A DNA stretch of 53,385 nucleotides, taken from assembly GCA_964537505.1 (NCBI GenBank), contig CAZICK010000015.1:1-53385 (forward strand), given 5' to 3'. Both the position numbers and the translations under genes were made by a program. The notes below the pieces were generated by a model, which made no database searches, had not been told where the DNA came from, and saw only the letters and a program-made list of their open reading frames with translations. Origin of the DNA: DAINBT01 sp036732785. GTDB taxonomy: Bacteria > Planctomycetota > Phycisphaerae > Sedimentisphaerales > SM23-30. Shown here one piece after another: positions 1 through 8,412 of this stretch. Position 1 is the stretch's first letter. Each line of letters starts with the position of its first letter.

Positions 1-52
1 AGGATACAGCAGTTCTTAGCCTCGTGTTCTGTACAGATTCTTATGAGGAACC
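1..52. repeat. Left copy of 52-bp terminal inverted repeat
   Basis: Bases 1-52 are the exact reverse complement of bases 53332-53383. Both ends of the contig therefore enter the same repeated sequence in the same relative orientation. This is what an assembler leaves at the edge of a multicopy element such as an insertion sequence. No transposase is visible because only the edge is present. The repeat supplies the last codons and stop of the gene at 41-793. Confidence 0.95.
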
Positions 53-793
53 TTTAAAGAAGGGTTCACGCCAGCTTACACGAAAATCATGAGCCGTCTT
101 GGCCTGATCATGTCGCCATTCAAAAATAATTTCACTACCGGGCAAAAATTCGTCCAGACTCCTCTTTTGACCAAAAAGAATTAGTGAAGCATAATTCAAT
201 CCTTTGTCCGATAGGCATCCAATGGCCCTCATGAGCTTTTCGATGGAGAATTTGTTATACTCTTCTCGCTTGGATTTTTGCACCCATCGCTGACAAAAGT
301 TTCCGATTGCATCTTCATCTAAATCTGCTAGCCCAAGCCCCGGGACAATTTGCTCTGAAAAATCCGGCTCACCCTCATTGAGAATACGCCGCAATGTTTG
401 TTCATCCATTTCAGTAAGCGATGCTCCTGCTCGCATCGGATAGGTATAGCGGCCCGTTGATCGAACGGGCCTGCCGAGAGGACGGGGCGGTACATGAAAA
501 ATCAGGACTCGCTTATTCTCAACAAACAACTCCTCTATATCCACTCGCACACCAATTTTCTGCAATATCTCCTGAGAAAGTCGATTGTGGGTTCTCACAA
601 ACGCTTTTGTCCCAACAATATCTCCCTGATCATTAACGCCGAGAATCAGCTTACCGCCGCCTTCATTGGCCAAGGCCGCACAATAATCAGGCAGATCCTT
701 ATTGTGATTGAACTGGTTCTTGGCTTCTTTAAATTCGAGATTTGTCTCCTCCGGTTTAGCAAGCCATTTTCCCAACAGGTCGATCGTTGTCAT
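41..793 (-). CDS. AlbA_2/Schlafen-like ATP-binding domain protein, 3'-truncated by the end repeat
   Basis: This 250-residue protein starts with an AlbA_2 (divergent AAA-4/Schlafen-like) domain at residues 15-125. The recognisable core is E-x-NLEFKEAK, then ALANEGGGKLILGVND and G-x-IVGT. Relatives in COG2865 are putative transcriptional regulators of about 400-500 residues with a C-terminal GHKL or winged-helix region. Here the reading frame runs into the terminal repeat after WREPFFK and stops three codons later, so the C-terminal part is missing. The ATG start has a strong AGGAG site a few bases upstream. The gene is separated from the polysaccharide cluster by 355 bp and is probably unrelated to it. 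The AlbA_2 call is good; the cellular role cannot be told from sequence. Confidence 0.8.
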   Translation of the reverse strand: MTTIDLLGKWLAKPEETNLEFKEAKNQFNHNKDLPDYCAALANEGGGKLILGVNDQGDIVGTKAFVRTHNRLSQEILQKIGVRVDIEELFVENKRVLIFHVPPRPLGRPVRSTGRYTYPMRAGASLTEMDEQTLRRILNEGEPDFSEQIVPGLGLADLDEDAIGNFCQRWVQKSKREEYNKFSIEKLMRAIGCLSDKGLNYASLILFGQKRSLDEFLPGSEIIFEWRHDQAKTAHDFRVSWREPFFKGSS

Positions 794-1148
794 TACACTC
801 CTGCCTCAATAATCTTCATCATATCATTGGTGTTAGCGTCAAAAGTCGATATTCACGCCAAAAAATGCTGCTTTGGTATCAGAATCAACGTTTCACGATC
901 CTTTTGACGCTGGCGTCATCATTGCGGAATATATCAACCACCTTGACCGCGAATAATTCCAAATAATTCAGGACAGCCAACCTGTTCTTTCACCCTTATT
1001 CATTCCGTTAGTACCCTTTGCGTTCATTTGTCCTTCGTAGCTTTAGCGAAGTAGGATTAGCGGTTACAATTTCTTAATCAGTGCCAATCCGTCGCATCCG
1101 CGCCAACCGTGTTCTATTCCTCCCCCTCATGCCTGTTGCCTTGTTATT
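794..1148. other. Intergenic region with two small inverted repeats, no gene seen
   Basis: No convincing ORF. It holds an 11-bp inverted repeat, AGCGTCAAAAG at 835-845 against CTTTTGACGCT at 901-911. Near 1030-1050 there is a short hairpin, CTTCG-N9-CGAAG, of the kind often dispersed in such genomes. The promoter of the AlbA_2 gene and the 3' end of the polysaccharide operon should lie here, but I see no clear terminator. Confidence 0.5.
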
Positions 1149-2855
1149 TCAAAACTGCTTAGCAAAACCCTTGACAAGCTTCTCAACTGTCTTCCAGAAT
1201 AACCACAAATCCACCCCCACCGACAACCCTTTAACATATTTCGTATCGTAATGTATCCATTCCTGAAAATCCTGTCCTTCCTGACGCGTACGGCAAATCT
1301 GCCAAAGCCCCGTGATCCCAGGCCGAACCGACAACCGCGCATCCCGCCATGGCGGACACAAAGAATTCTCTTTTCCCGGCGAAGGACGCGGACCGATCAA
1401 ACTCATCTGACCCGCAAAAACATTGAAAAATTGAGGTATCTCATCAAGATAGGTGTCACGCAGAAATTTCCCAACGGTGGTAATACGGGGATCATCTTCT
1501 ATCTTGAACTGCGGACCGTCAACCTCGCTCATCGCTTGCAGTCTGCTTTGAAAACTGTCTGCTCCTGTCATCATGGTCCTGAATTTCAGACAGTGAAATT
1601 CCTTGCCATGTAACCCTTGACGCCTGGCCTTGTAAAACACCGGACCTCTTGAGTTGAATTTTACCGCCATCGCCAAAAATGGAAGTACGGGGGCAAAAAG
1701 AATTATCAGTATTGTCGAACTGATAATATCGAAAATCCGCTTAAAAAACCTGGCATAGGAAAACCTCGGCCAAATACGGAAAATACTATTTCCATTCTCC
1801 CAGCCGAGAGTTCTCGAAGCAACATCGTATTGTAGCGGACCGTATCCATTCTCCTTTGACAATCTTTTATCGTTTAATCGGCCATCGCTTGTTATGACCC
1901 TGTTTTGCACAATATGTTTTTGGGGCACGGTAACGCCCGCCCCGATTACCGACGACTTGACAACTGCTCCCTGTTCAATTCTTACATTATCGCCAATAAC
2001 CGCAGGTCCCAATATGATCGCACCGGGACTGATGTGGACATCCCGACCCAACAAAACTTTGCCAAACACTCGGGCCTCCTCAGATACCACGGCATTATTC
2101 GCCCCGTGGATTTGCATATAGCCCCGAAAGTTCTTGGGCCACCTCGCATCAAGACTGTTACTGACAAAAGACAGGAACCCGTTTTCGGTTTCCAAATCTA
2201 GTACTGATCCACCGATATTAATGCTGCGAAAGTGTAGTGATTCATGGTCAATCCTTGTCAAAACCTGTGAAAAACCTGATAGAAAGCTGGAAGAAATCGT
2301 TCCTTTTTCCAGGAATTTCTCCAAAATTTCAACATTTATGAACAAATGGTGCGGCCAATCAACCGGTCTTGCCGCATTTTCAGCGGTATCAGAGTACAAA
2401 CGACAAAATCCAGCCACATCCCCCTGCGACGTAAGTCGCACCTTCTCCCGAAATGCCATCAATTCCGGACACACATTAACCGTTACCACATCAGCATTTA
2501 TATCCGCCAATATACCAAAAAGCCATTTCGCCTCCGCACTAGTTACAAACCGACCATTAGTTATAACCACCCATCGCTTCTCCCCGCCATTGCCCACACC
2601 ACCACACTTGCCCACACCACCATAACTGACAGGCACATCCTCCTCATAATAACGTATCCCACCTTCAACACAAGACTTACCTTGCCATTCTTTCGGCACG
2701 GCTATGATGGTTTCCTGCTTAGAGCCACCCAGGGTATTAGCACTCATTAATCCCTTAAGTGTAATTGTAGCAAAGGGTTCACCTGCCACAGCCATGGGAA
2801 AAATACCACATTGGCCGCCGGCGGAGTGGTTTCTATGGATGATAACAATTTGCAT
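1149..2855 (-). CDS. Initiating undecaprenyl-phosphate sugar transferase with N-terminal beta-helix fusion
   Basis: This 568-residue protein probably transfers the first sugar-1-phosphate to undecaprenyl phosphate at the inner membrane. Residues 370-565 are a bacterial sugar transferase domain (WbaP/PssY/EpsE type): a membrane helix at about 375-397, then KFRTM (424-428), LDEIPQ (about 470-475), GPRP (488-491) and PGITG (512-516). Residues 250-325 are hexapeptide repeats of a left-handed beta-helix. The first 240 residues resemble a very degenerate nucleotidyltransferase (a trace of the usual N-terminus around FPMAVAGEP), with no GxGTRL signature. Typical enzymes of this family have either five membrane helices or none before the catalytic domain, so this front end is unusual. 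It is the last gene of the minus-strand cluster, 74 bp after the Wzc-like gene. Confidence 0.85.
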   Translation of the reverse strand: MQIVIIHRNHSAGGQCGIFPMAVAGEPFATITLKGLMSANTLGGSKQETIIAVPKEWQGKSCVEGGIRYYEEDVPVSYGGVGKCGGVGNGGEKRWVVITNGRFVTSAEAKWLFGILADINADVVTVNVCPELMAFREKVRLTSQGDVAGFCRLYSDTAENAARPVDWPHHLFINVEILEKFLEKGTISSSFLSGFSQVLTRIDHESLHFRSINIGGSVLDLETENGFLSFVSNSLDARWPKNFRGYMQIHGANNAVVSEEARVFGKVLLGRDVHISPGAIILGPAVIGDNVRIEQGAVVKSSVIGAGVTVPQKHIVQNRVITSDGRLNDKRLSKENGYGPLQYDVASRTLGWENGNSIFRIWPRFSYARFFKRIFDIISSTILIILFAPVLPFLAMAVKFNSRGPVFYKARRQGLHGKEFHCLKFRTMMTGADSFQSRLQAMSEVDGPQFKIEDDPRITTVGKFLRDTYLDEIPQFFNVFAGQMSLIGPRPSPGKENSLCPPWRDARLSVRPGITGLWQICRTRQEGQDFQEWIHYDTKYVKGLSVGVDLWLFWKTVEKLVKGFAKQF

Positions 2856-2929
2856 ATTTCTTATATTTGCCTTTGGTTATAACAAAGGTTATCCAAAGGG
2901 GTTACGAAAAAGGTTTTGCAAAAACCCGG

Positions 2930-5218
2930 TTACGAGCCAGCTTCGTCGGTTTTGCTGCTCTGCGACTGTACAGATAGTAATAACGGTCTTGAACTGGTTG
3001 GGCTGCTTTTGCCTTTGGTGTCGCCGCCGTTACCGCCATAGTAACCATAACCATAACGGTGATAGCTGTACTTAGCCGACACATTGGAGAGAACATTTCC
3101 CAGTATCTTAACGTTTACCTGGGCCAGGCGTTCCAGGGTCTCCTTCAGGTCGGGACCGGCAGATCGACCGGCTAAGCTGCTCAGGACCACAGCATCGGCC
3201 ATTTTGGCCCATAGCAGCGCATCGGGGGCGGCCAATACCGGAGAAGTATCTATAATGACATTGTCATAGTTTCGACTGATCTCATTAATAATATTTGCCG
3301 TCTCCGGTCGTGCTATTTGCTCAATTCCCGCGGCATTGTTTCGTCTGTTCGTTACCAATACATCCAAGCCAGTCAATCGTAGTGTGTGAATGGCTTCTTC
3401 AAATCGCGTTAAACCTAACAACACATCCGGCAGTCCCAATGAGTCTTTTGGGAGATTCAGGATATGAGCAATGTCAGGCTTTCGTAAATCACCATCGATT
3501 AACAGCACTTTGTTGCCTGCCTGGGCCAGACTTGAGGCCAGGTTAATTGATAGAGTAGTCTTGCCTTCCCCCATTCCGGGGCTGGTAATCACCAGCGTTT
3601 TGGGCATTTTGCCATCGTTGAGCAGTCTGAGATTGGTACGAATTGTTTGATAGTCATAAGCTATATGCTCAAGCAGAAGTGTTTTGTCCAACTGTTCCGT
3701 TCTAGTGGTCGTGCCAATTACAGGAACGCCAATGCACCGAATAATGTCATCCGGCGTATGCAGGCTTTTGTCAGCTTTGTCTCTGAGAAATGCCAGGAAC
3801 ATACCACAAGCCAATGAGCCAAACAGTATCGCGGCAGTAAATTTTATCCGCTTGTTAAGCATAAGAACGCTTGAGGCATTATAGGCAACAGAAATACGAG
3901 CGGGGCGTTTTCGCTCCATTTCCAACTCCTGGATACGCTTTCGAATAGTCTCATACAATTCTTTGTTGAGGATTAGTTGTTCCTGCTGTTCCTGAATAGC
4001 CAATTGTTTGCGGCCAACTCCTATCGTATCAGTGTTTTCCTTTTCCAGATTGGCCTTCAAGATTTTTTCATGCGATATAGTTTGCTCAAATTCTGTTTTT
4101 GCTTTAGCCAATTGCCCCTGACTGCTCTCGGCCAATTCCCTGGTTATCATTTCGTCAAAGGTCTTCTCAAGCTCTTCACGCCGGTGCTTTAGTCGATCCT
4201 CAAAAGCCTTTAACATTTCAGTTTGTTGCTGTAGTTCTGGATTTGTTGGCGCCAGACTCTGTTGGGTCATAACCAACTTTTCTTCCAGTTGGGCTACTCG
4301 CCCGGTTAATGTCTGAATTGTCGGATCGCTGTTGATGAATGCATGGCGTCTCTCTATGAGCCCTTCCGGCATAATTGTTTCTTCATTTGTCTGTTCCAAT
4401 AGCTGTACTCTTGATTGCAAAGCCAGTTTTTGGGTCTCTATCTTGGTAAGTTGTTGTAGAAGATCTGAAACCCTGGCCAGCATCATATCCTGCCGTCCCG
4501 TCAAAGCTATCGTTCCATATTCCTCACCCATTTGCCGTATGGTTTCCCGCTGTCGCTGCAATTCTTCCACCATCGCCCGCTGCTCGCTTTCCAGAACCTC
4601 CAGTTTCTGATTTCCTCCTTGAGCGGATTTCGATCCTTCTATGGTCATATAGGCTCTTATGAAAGCATCCACAACCTGTATCGCCTCTCTTGTGGACAGG
4701 CTTTCCATTGAGACTTTAATCAACTCGCTTTTGCTACCTGGAGAAACGGTAATGATTCCGTCACGTATAGCCCGCTTGAGAGCTTCAACTGGATTAACGT
4801 TTCTTGTCTGTTTTGAGAATAAATTTTTCTCCTCAAATAACATGAGTTTTTTATCCGCCAGATCATCCGCCACCCTTTGCAGCACTTGATCGCTTACGAT
4901 GAGATCTGCCTGGGTATTCATGAAGTTCTGATACATGGGAATTACGCCTTCAGAATCCTTGTCAGTGAAAAGGATGCTGGGGATAATCGGCGCCACCCGG
5001 ATTGCCGCTGTGGCCTGGTATTTGGGCTTAACCAGTAACCATACTGCCGGAATGGCTCCTCCGCTTATTAACACGAAGGTTATCAGCACAATGTGCCAAC
5101 GGCGCAATATGCCACGAATCAAATCAGGTGAAGATTGGCCTTGTGGCTCCGGGAGTCCTTCGATATGCGCATAATCTTGTCGTATTTGCTGTTGCTGGTG
5201 TTTTACTAAATCGTCCAT
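2930..5218 (-). CDS. Wzc-type polysaccharide co-polymerase and tyrosine autokinase
   Basis: This inner-membrane protein (762 residues) would control chain length and export of the polysaccharide. It has a Wzz-like domain with membrane helices near residues 43-65 and 458-478, and a long periplasmic coiled coil at about 200-440. A BY-kinase domain follows, with Walker A GMGEGKTT (about 548-555), Walker A' LLIDGDLRKP and Walker B NVIIDTSP. The tail carries a tyrosine cluster (YSYHRYGYGYY, about 717-727), the usual autophosphorylation site. I place the start at the ATG at 5218, which has GGAG upstream, rather than at the TTG at 5233. The two-palindrome element at 5247-5280 lies about 30 bp upstream and probably drives or controls this gene and the next one. 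Confidence 0.93.
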   Translation of the reverse strand: MDDLVKHQQQQIRQDYAHIEGLPEPQGQSSPDLIRGILRRWHIVLITFVLISGGAIPAVWLLVKPKYQATAAIRVAPIIPSILFTDKDSEGVIPMYQNFMNTQADLIVSDQVLQRVADDLADKKLMLFEEKNLFSKQTRNVNPVEALKRAIRDGIITVSPGSKSELIKVSMESLSTREAIQVVDAFIRAYMTIEGSKSAQGGNQKLEVLESEQRAMVEELQRQRETIRQMGEEYGTIALTGRQDMMLARVSDLLQQLTKIETQKLALQSRVQLLEQTNEETIMPEGLIERRHAFINSDPTIQTLTGRVAQLEEKLVMTQQSLAPTNPELQQQTEMLKAFEDRLKHRREELEKTFDEMITRELAESSQGQLAKAKTEFEQTISHEKILKANLEKENTDTIGVGRKQLAIQEQQEQLILNKELYETIRKRIQELEMERKRPARISVAYNASSVLMLNKRIKFTAAILFGSLACGMFLAFLRDKADKSLHTPDDIIRCIGVPVIGTTTRTEQLDKTLLLEHIAYDYQTIRTNLRLLNDGKMPKTLVITSPGMGEGKTTLSINLASSLAQAGNKVLLIDGDLRKPDIAHILNLPKDSLGLPDVLLGLTRFEEAIHTLRLTGLDVLVTNRRNNAAGIEQIARPETANIINEISRNYDNVIIDTSPVLAAPDALLWAKMADAVVLSSLAGRSAGPDLKETLERLAQVNVKILGNVLSNVSAKYSYHRYGYGYYGGNGGDTKGKSSPTSSRPLLLSVQSQSSKTDEAGS

Positions 5219-5246
5219 TGATTTTATCTCCAATTATACTGACATT

Positions 5247-5280
5247 ATACCCAATGGGTTGATAATTCCTGGCAGGGCCA
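5247..5280 (-). promoter_or_regulatory. Two-palindrome element, copy 1
   Basis: Read on the minus strand this contains TGGCCCTGCCA followed by an ACCCATTGGGT palindrome, with centres 21 bp apart. It sits just upstream of the Wzc-like gene start. Together with the copy at 37604-37638 it shares the 20-mer TTACAATTGGCCCTGCCAGG exactly, although the two copies lie 32 kb apart before unrelated genes. It is probably a shared operator or activator site. Confidence 0.7.
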
Positions 5281-5290
5281 ATTGTAATAA

Positions 5291-5328
5291 CTCAAACTGA
5301 CCGATTCTAACGAATCGTTCGGTTTGAG
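5291..5328. repeat. 17-bp stem hairpin downstream of the exosortase gene
   Basis: The arms 5291-5307 and 5312-5328 pair at 15 of 17 positions around a TAAC loop. It lies 45 bp after the exosortase stop codon and just upstream of two-palindrome copy 1. It has no T-tract, so it is more likely an attenuator, a partial terminator or a protein site than a classical intrinsic terminator. Its left arm, CTCAAACTGACCGATT, recurs at 46720-46735. Confidence 0.7.
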
Positions 5329-5372
5329 TAATAAGAAAACTGGCAAACTCAATCGTTATGAGCATATAATCG

Positions 5373-7379
5373 TTATTTTGAACGAGTGACCAGCATTTCT
5401 TCTCTCTTACAATCAATCGGAACAGTAGTTATTCTTGTCAAAACCCATAATTCGAAAACAACTATCGCCAGAGCCAAAGGCATCATGGCATATCCGCCAA
5501 AATCATGAAATAGCTTTTCCCAATATTCACCTTTTAGCATGGTAAACACAATGGAAGTAATGGTTAATCGCACCGTGTTGCAAAGCAGACCAATCGGCAA
5601 GGTCGAGAGCAGAAGTATCAGTTTCTCCCACCAGGCTCGCTTCACCAGCAAAATTACCAAACCGCTGATTACGAAAAAGGATGTTACCATTCTCAACCCG
5701 TTACATGCCTCAGCCACTGCCACCGTTGTCTGGCCCAAATGTATAACATTTCCTTCTGTGGCCACCTCATAGCCTAACATTTCCAGAGAGAAAACCGCTG
5801 AAGATGTGGCCAGGCCCTGTAATGGCAAGGTGATCCTTGCTTCAAACGACTTCGGCAAAGGCAGCATCAGGCACAAAAACAACAATAGCGTCAGCGACCT
5901 GCGAAACACTCCCCAGCCAAACAAGAGCAAGACTAAAGCAGCTATACTAACTACCAGCGAGAGTCTTTCCGCTGAGCTGTACATAAAGAATAATCCGAAA
6001 TATCTCAATCCTTGCGCCGCAAGAAACGCCGGCACACCCCACATCGAAGGATGAATTCGACATCGGGTGATTTCCTCCCGCCGTGACCAGGCAATATAGA
6101 TAGCCATAAGGGGGACAAGCAGCCCACAGGAATACTCATCGCTTTGCATCCATATTTTCCAGAGATCCGCAATTGTGGGCCAGTAGGACCAGAGGAAAGC
6201 GATAAAGATTGCAGCTACTCCCAGACCGGTCAAAACCTTGCTTCCAGCCTTTTCGTTTCCGAATCGTCCAAAAACTCTTTGACTGACTGTGTTCTTGGGT
6301 TTGGGCCAAGAGGTTTGCGTTTGGCACACTGTTTTCGTTTTTTTCCCCTGAAATGTTTTGTTAATAAAATTTGACCATACGCCCCTGGAGATGTATGGTA
6401 TGATCTGTTCTTCAACAATTGAACCGTTAGCCAGGCGGGCATCACTGTCGATTAAACATCTTTGAATTTCACATTCTGCCCCCACCTGTGCGTTATCCCA
6501 GAGCACACTGTCGGCCACCAGGCTGTTTCGGTCTATTGTGACATTCCGCCCAATCATAACCGGTCCGAAAATAACAGCTTCCTTTGCCACCTGGGTTCCG
6601 TCGCCAATCATAACCGGGCCATATATTCGAACAGTTTTATCAATTCGGGCAGTAGGACTCATCCAGACATTTCCAAAATCATGCGATTTCTTCAACGGCA
6701 AATCAATATCCCCCTTGTCGGCACTGTCAAGGTAAACAGCTATTGCCCGCATATATCCAGTCCAATCACGAAAACTCCCCACGGATCGAGTGAGTCTTAT
6801 CACCGATACTTTTTTGCCGGCTTTCAATAAAGCAGGTATGAGAGTTTCCTTGATGTCGCAATAGCCTTCTTTAGGGATAAAGTCCAGAGCTGATGATTCA
6901 CATAGGTAAATTCCTGCTGATTCACTCTCTGACTCGTCTCGGTCAGGCTCGGGATGCAGCACTACCGTCAAATCAGATTTCGTATTGTGATGCTTCTTTA
7001 TCACTTCATCGATGTCTGGGGGACATACCATACCGGCGTGGATGATTAGAAGTGATGATGCATCATCATCTGTGACCGCTTGGCGAACGCTTCCGGCAGT
7101 ACCTAATGGCATCAATTCGTCCAGAAACTCCAGCTTTATGCCATTTCGGATGCTGATCGATTCTTGTAGTCGTGAACTGCCGCCATCGGAACAGACCACA
7201 GCGAGGGTGATGCCTTGCCGGGATAGCCACCGCAGTATATGTTCCAGTATCGATTCGCCCACTATCGGCCATAATACCGGTGGCCGACGCGTTGCTAACG
7301 GGCAACGCCCAAAATCCCGACCACCCGCCAGGACTATTGCTTTTATGTTTTGTTTATCGTTAGATTGTCTATTCATCAT
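5373..7379 (-). CDS. Exosortase with fused nucleotidyltransferase-like and beta-helix domains
   Basis: This 668-residue protein has three parts. Residues 12-215 resemble a sugar-phosphate nucleotidyltransferase. Residues 235-325 are left-handed beta-helix hexapeptides. Residues 380-655 are a multi-pass exosortase. The exosortase triad is intact: Cys559 in EACNGLR, Arg604 in CNTVRL and His625 in FHDFGGY. These enzymes cleave PEP-CTERM signals in the inner membrane. The front domain looks catalytically dead: the signature reads LAGGRDFGRCPL, with Gly24 where the catalytic Arg belongs. The PKP lysine is replaced (RPPVL, Pro34), and the metal-binding GD is GM (116-117). Exosortases are normally about 250-500 residues with no such front end. 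It is followed by the Wzc-like gene and preceded by the Alg13-like gene, as expected for an exosortase-polysaccharide locus. Confidence 0.93.
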   Translation of the reverse strand: MMNRQSNDKQNIKAIVLAGGRDFGRCPLATRRPPVLWPIVGESILEHILRWLSRQGITLAVVCSDGGSSRLQESISIRNGIKLEFLDELMPLGTAGSVRQAVTDDDASSLLIIHAGMVCPPDIDEVIKKHHNTKSDLTVVLHPEPDRDESESESAGIYLCESSALDFIPKEGYCDIKETLIPALLKAGKKVSVIRLTRSVGSFRDWTGYMRAIAVYLDSADKGDIDLPLKKSHDFGNVWMSPTARIDKTVRIYGPVMIGDGTQVAKEAVIFGPVMIGRNVTIDRNSLVADSVLWDNAQVGAECEIQRCLIDSDARLANGSIVEEQIIPYISRGVWSNFINKTFQGKKTKTVCQTQTSWPKPKNTVSQRVFGRFGNEKAGSKVLTGLGVAAIFIAFLWSYWPTIADLWKIWMQSDEYSCGLLVPLMAIYIAWSRREEITRCRIHPSMWGVPAFLAAQGLRYFGLFFMYSSAERLSLVVSIAALVLLLFGWGVFRRSLTLLLFLCLMLPLPKSFEARITLPLQGLATSSAVFSLEMLGYEVATEGNVIHLGQTTVAVAEACNGLRMVTSFFVISGLVILLVKRAWWEKLILLLSTLPIGLLCNTVRLTITSIVFTMLKGEYWEKLFHDFGGYAMMPLALAIVVFELWVLTRITTVPIDCKREEMLVTRSK

Positions 7380-7403
7380 TATAACGTTTGCTATTAATCC
7401 CCA

Positions 7404-7895
7404 TCATTTGACATTAGTGGTTAGTTTTCTCAAGAATTGTGCAATGCGCTCCGCTACCACCTGGGGCTGAGCCTGGCGATTGCGAGGCACAAAAGTTTTA
7501 AGCTGTTCTAGTTTTTCCGGTATTTCCTCCTCTTCATACGCTGCCAGAAGATGGCCCAACTGTTCGAATTTTTTGGCTATGGCCACCTGGTGGTCATTCA
7601 CCACTTCTTTGTACTTCTTCCGTCGGGGCATCACCAGCAGCGGTTTATTGGCCTCCAGGGCCATGGTTATTGTACCCATTCCAGCATGACTGATTACACA
7701 GGATGCATCAAGCATATATTTGTCAAACAGATGTTTTTCAATGGAAGTGACCGCCTTAAAATTTTTCGGTTGATATTTACTGTCGCCGATCTGAGCAAAT
7801 ATCTCCTCGTCAAATCCATTCTGTTCAATTAACCCATCGATAGATCTAACCAAGCGATCAAACGGAAATTGTGTCCCAACGGTAAGAAAGATCAT
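7404..7895 (-). CDS. Alg13/PssE-like glycosyltransferase catalytic subunit
   Basis: This is the C-terminal, UDP-sugar-binding half of a split GT28-type glycosyltransferase (163 residues; family members are about 150-170). It begins MIFLTVGTQFPFDRLV, typical of PssE/EpsF/Alg13 proteins, and has the nucleotide-binding segment SHAGMGTITMALEANKPLLVMPR. It would work with the Alg14/PssD-like membrane partner at 8483-8950. The two genes are normally adjacent, but here they are separated by about 590 bp holding a four-helix-bundle gene and repeats. The partnership is inferred from family knowledge. Confidence 0.9.
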   Translation of the reverse strand: MIFLTVGTQFPFDRLVRSIDGLIEQNGFDEEIFAQIGDSKYQPKNFKAVTSIEKHLFDKYMLDASCVISHAGMGTITMALEANKPLLVMPRRKKYKEVVNDHQVAIAKKFEQLGHLLAAYEEEEIPEKLEQLKTFVPRNRQAQPQVVAERIAQFLRKLTTNVK

Positions 7896-8052
7896 TCAAT
7901 AGCCTCCAGCGACCAGTCTCCAGCAGCCAGTGAATGGTGAGAAAGCCTCCAGCGGCCAGCTAACAAAAGCATCCAGCCTACATTTCCTGGCTGCCATTTG
8001 CTGTTTCCTGGTCGCTGATTGCTGGCTGCTTATTGCTCCTTGCTATTCACGG
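7896..8052. repeat. GCTG/CCAGC-rich repeat flank, left side of the four-helix-bundle gene
   Basis: This non-coding stretch is built of short variants of CCAGC and GCTGG. CAGCGACCAG near 7909 is inverted as CTGGTCGCTG near 8007. The motif GCTGATTGCT (8014-8023) and a following CTTATTGCT recur in direct orientation in the right flank (8451-8476). The composition is unlike the surrounding genes. Confidence 0.75.
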
Positions 8053-8412
8053 TCATATCTCTGATCTGATTTTGTTGTAAAGGGCTATCAACATTTTACG
8101 TACTTCTTCAAGGTCACTTACACAACCGTTAAATTCTGCCTCTGGGATATAACCCAAATCTTTCGACAATAAGAGAAGGTATTCTACCTCGCAAGTTGAG
8201 CCTAACGCTATATTCAAAAAATGACTTCTTTCTGTTTGGCCACTTCGCCCATAACCTTCAGCAATATTGGTAGGAACAGAACTGGCCGACCGCCGAAGTT
8301 GACTGGTCAATCCATACAATTCATTTTTGGGGAAATGACCTGTAATCTGGTATATCGCTAAAGTAAACTTATGCGACTTTTCCCACACCTTCAATTGCTT
8401 AAAATCTCTCAT
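8053..8412 (-). CDS. Four-helix-bundle protein (S23/IVP family)
   Basis: This 119-residue protein is a typical member of the family called S23 ribosomal protein or 23S rRNA intervening-sequence protein (TIGR02436), which also includes the diversity-generating retroelement accessory protein Avd. Hallmarks are the start FKQLKVWEKSHKF, then LTSQLRRSASSVPTNIAEGYGR and the later FLNIALGSTCEVEYLL. The function of free-standing members is not known. The gene lies between the two subunits of one glycosyltransferase and is flanked by GCTG-rich repeats on both sides, so it looks like an insertion. The ATG has AGGA about 10 bp upstream. No reverse transcriptase or rRNA is in the window. Confidence 0.9.
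   Translation of the reverse strand: MRDFKQLKVWEKSHKFTLAIYQITGHFPKNELYGLTSQLRRSASSVPTNIAEGYGRSGQTERSHFLNIALGSTCEVEYLLLLSKDLGYIPEAEFNGCVSDLEEVRKMLIALYNKIRSEI

Noticed and set aside
5247..5280. Sigma-54 promoter within the two-palindrome element
   Set aside because: TGG is present, but no GC follows at the -12 spacing in any of the five copies.
8053..8412. Four-helix-bundle gene as part of a diversity-generating retroelement
   Set aside because: No reverse transcriptase, template repeat or variable repeat is visible nearby.
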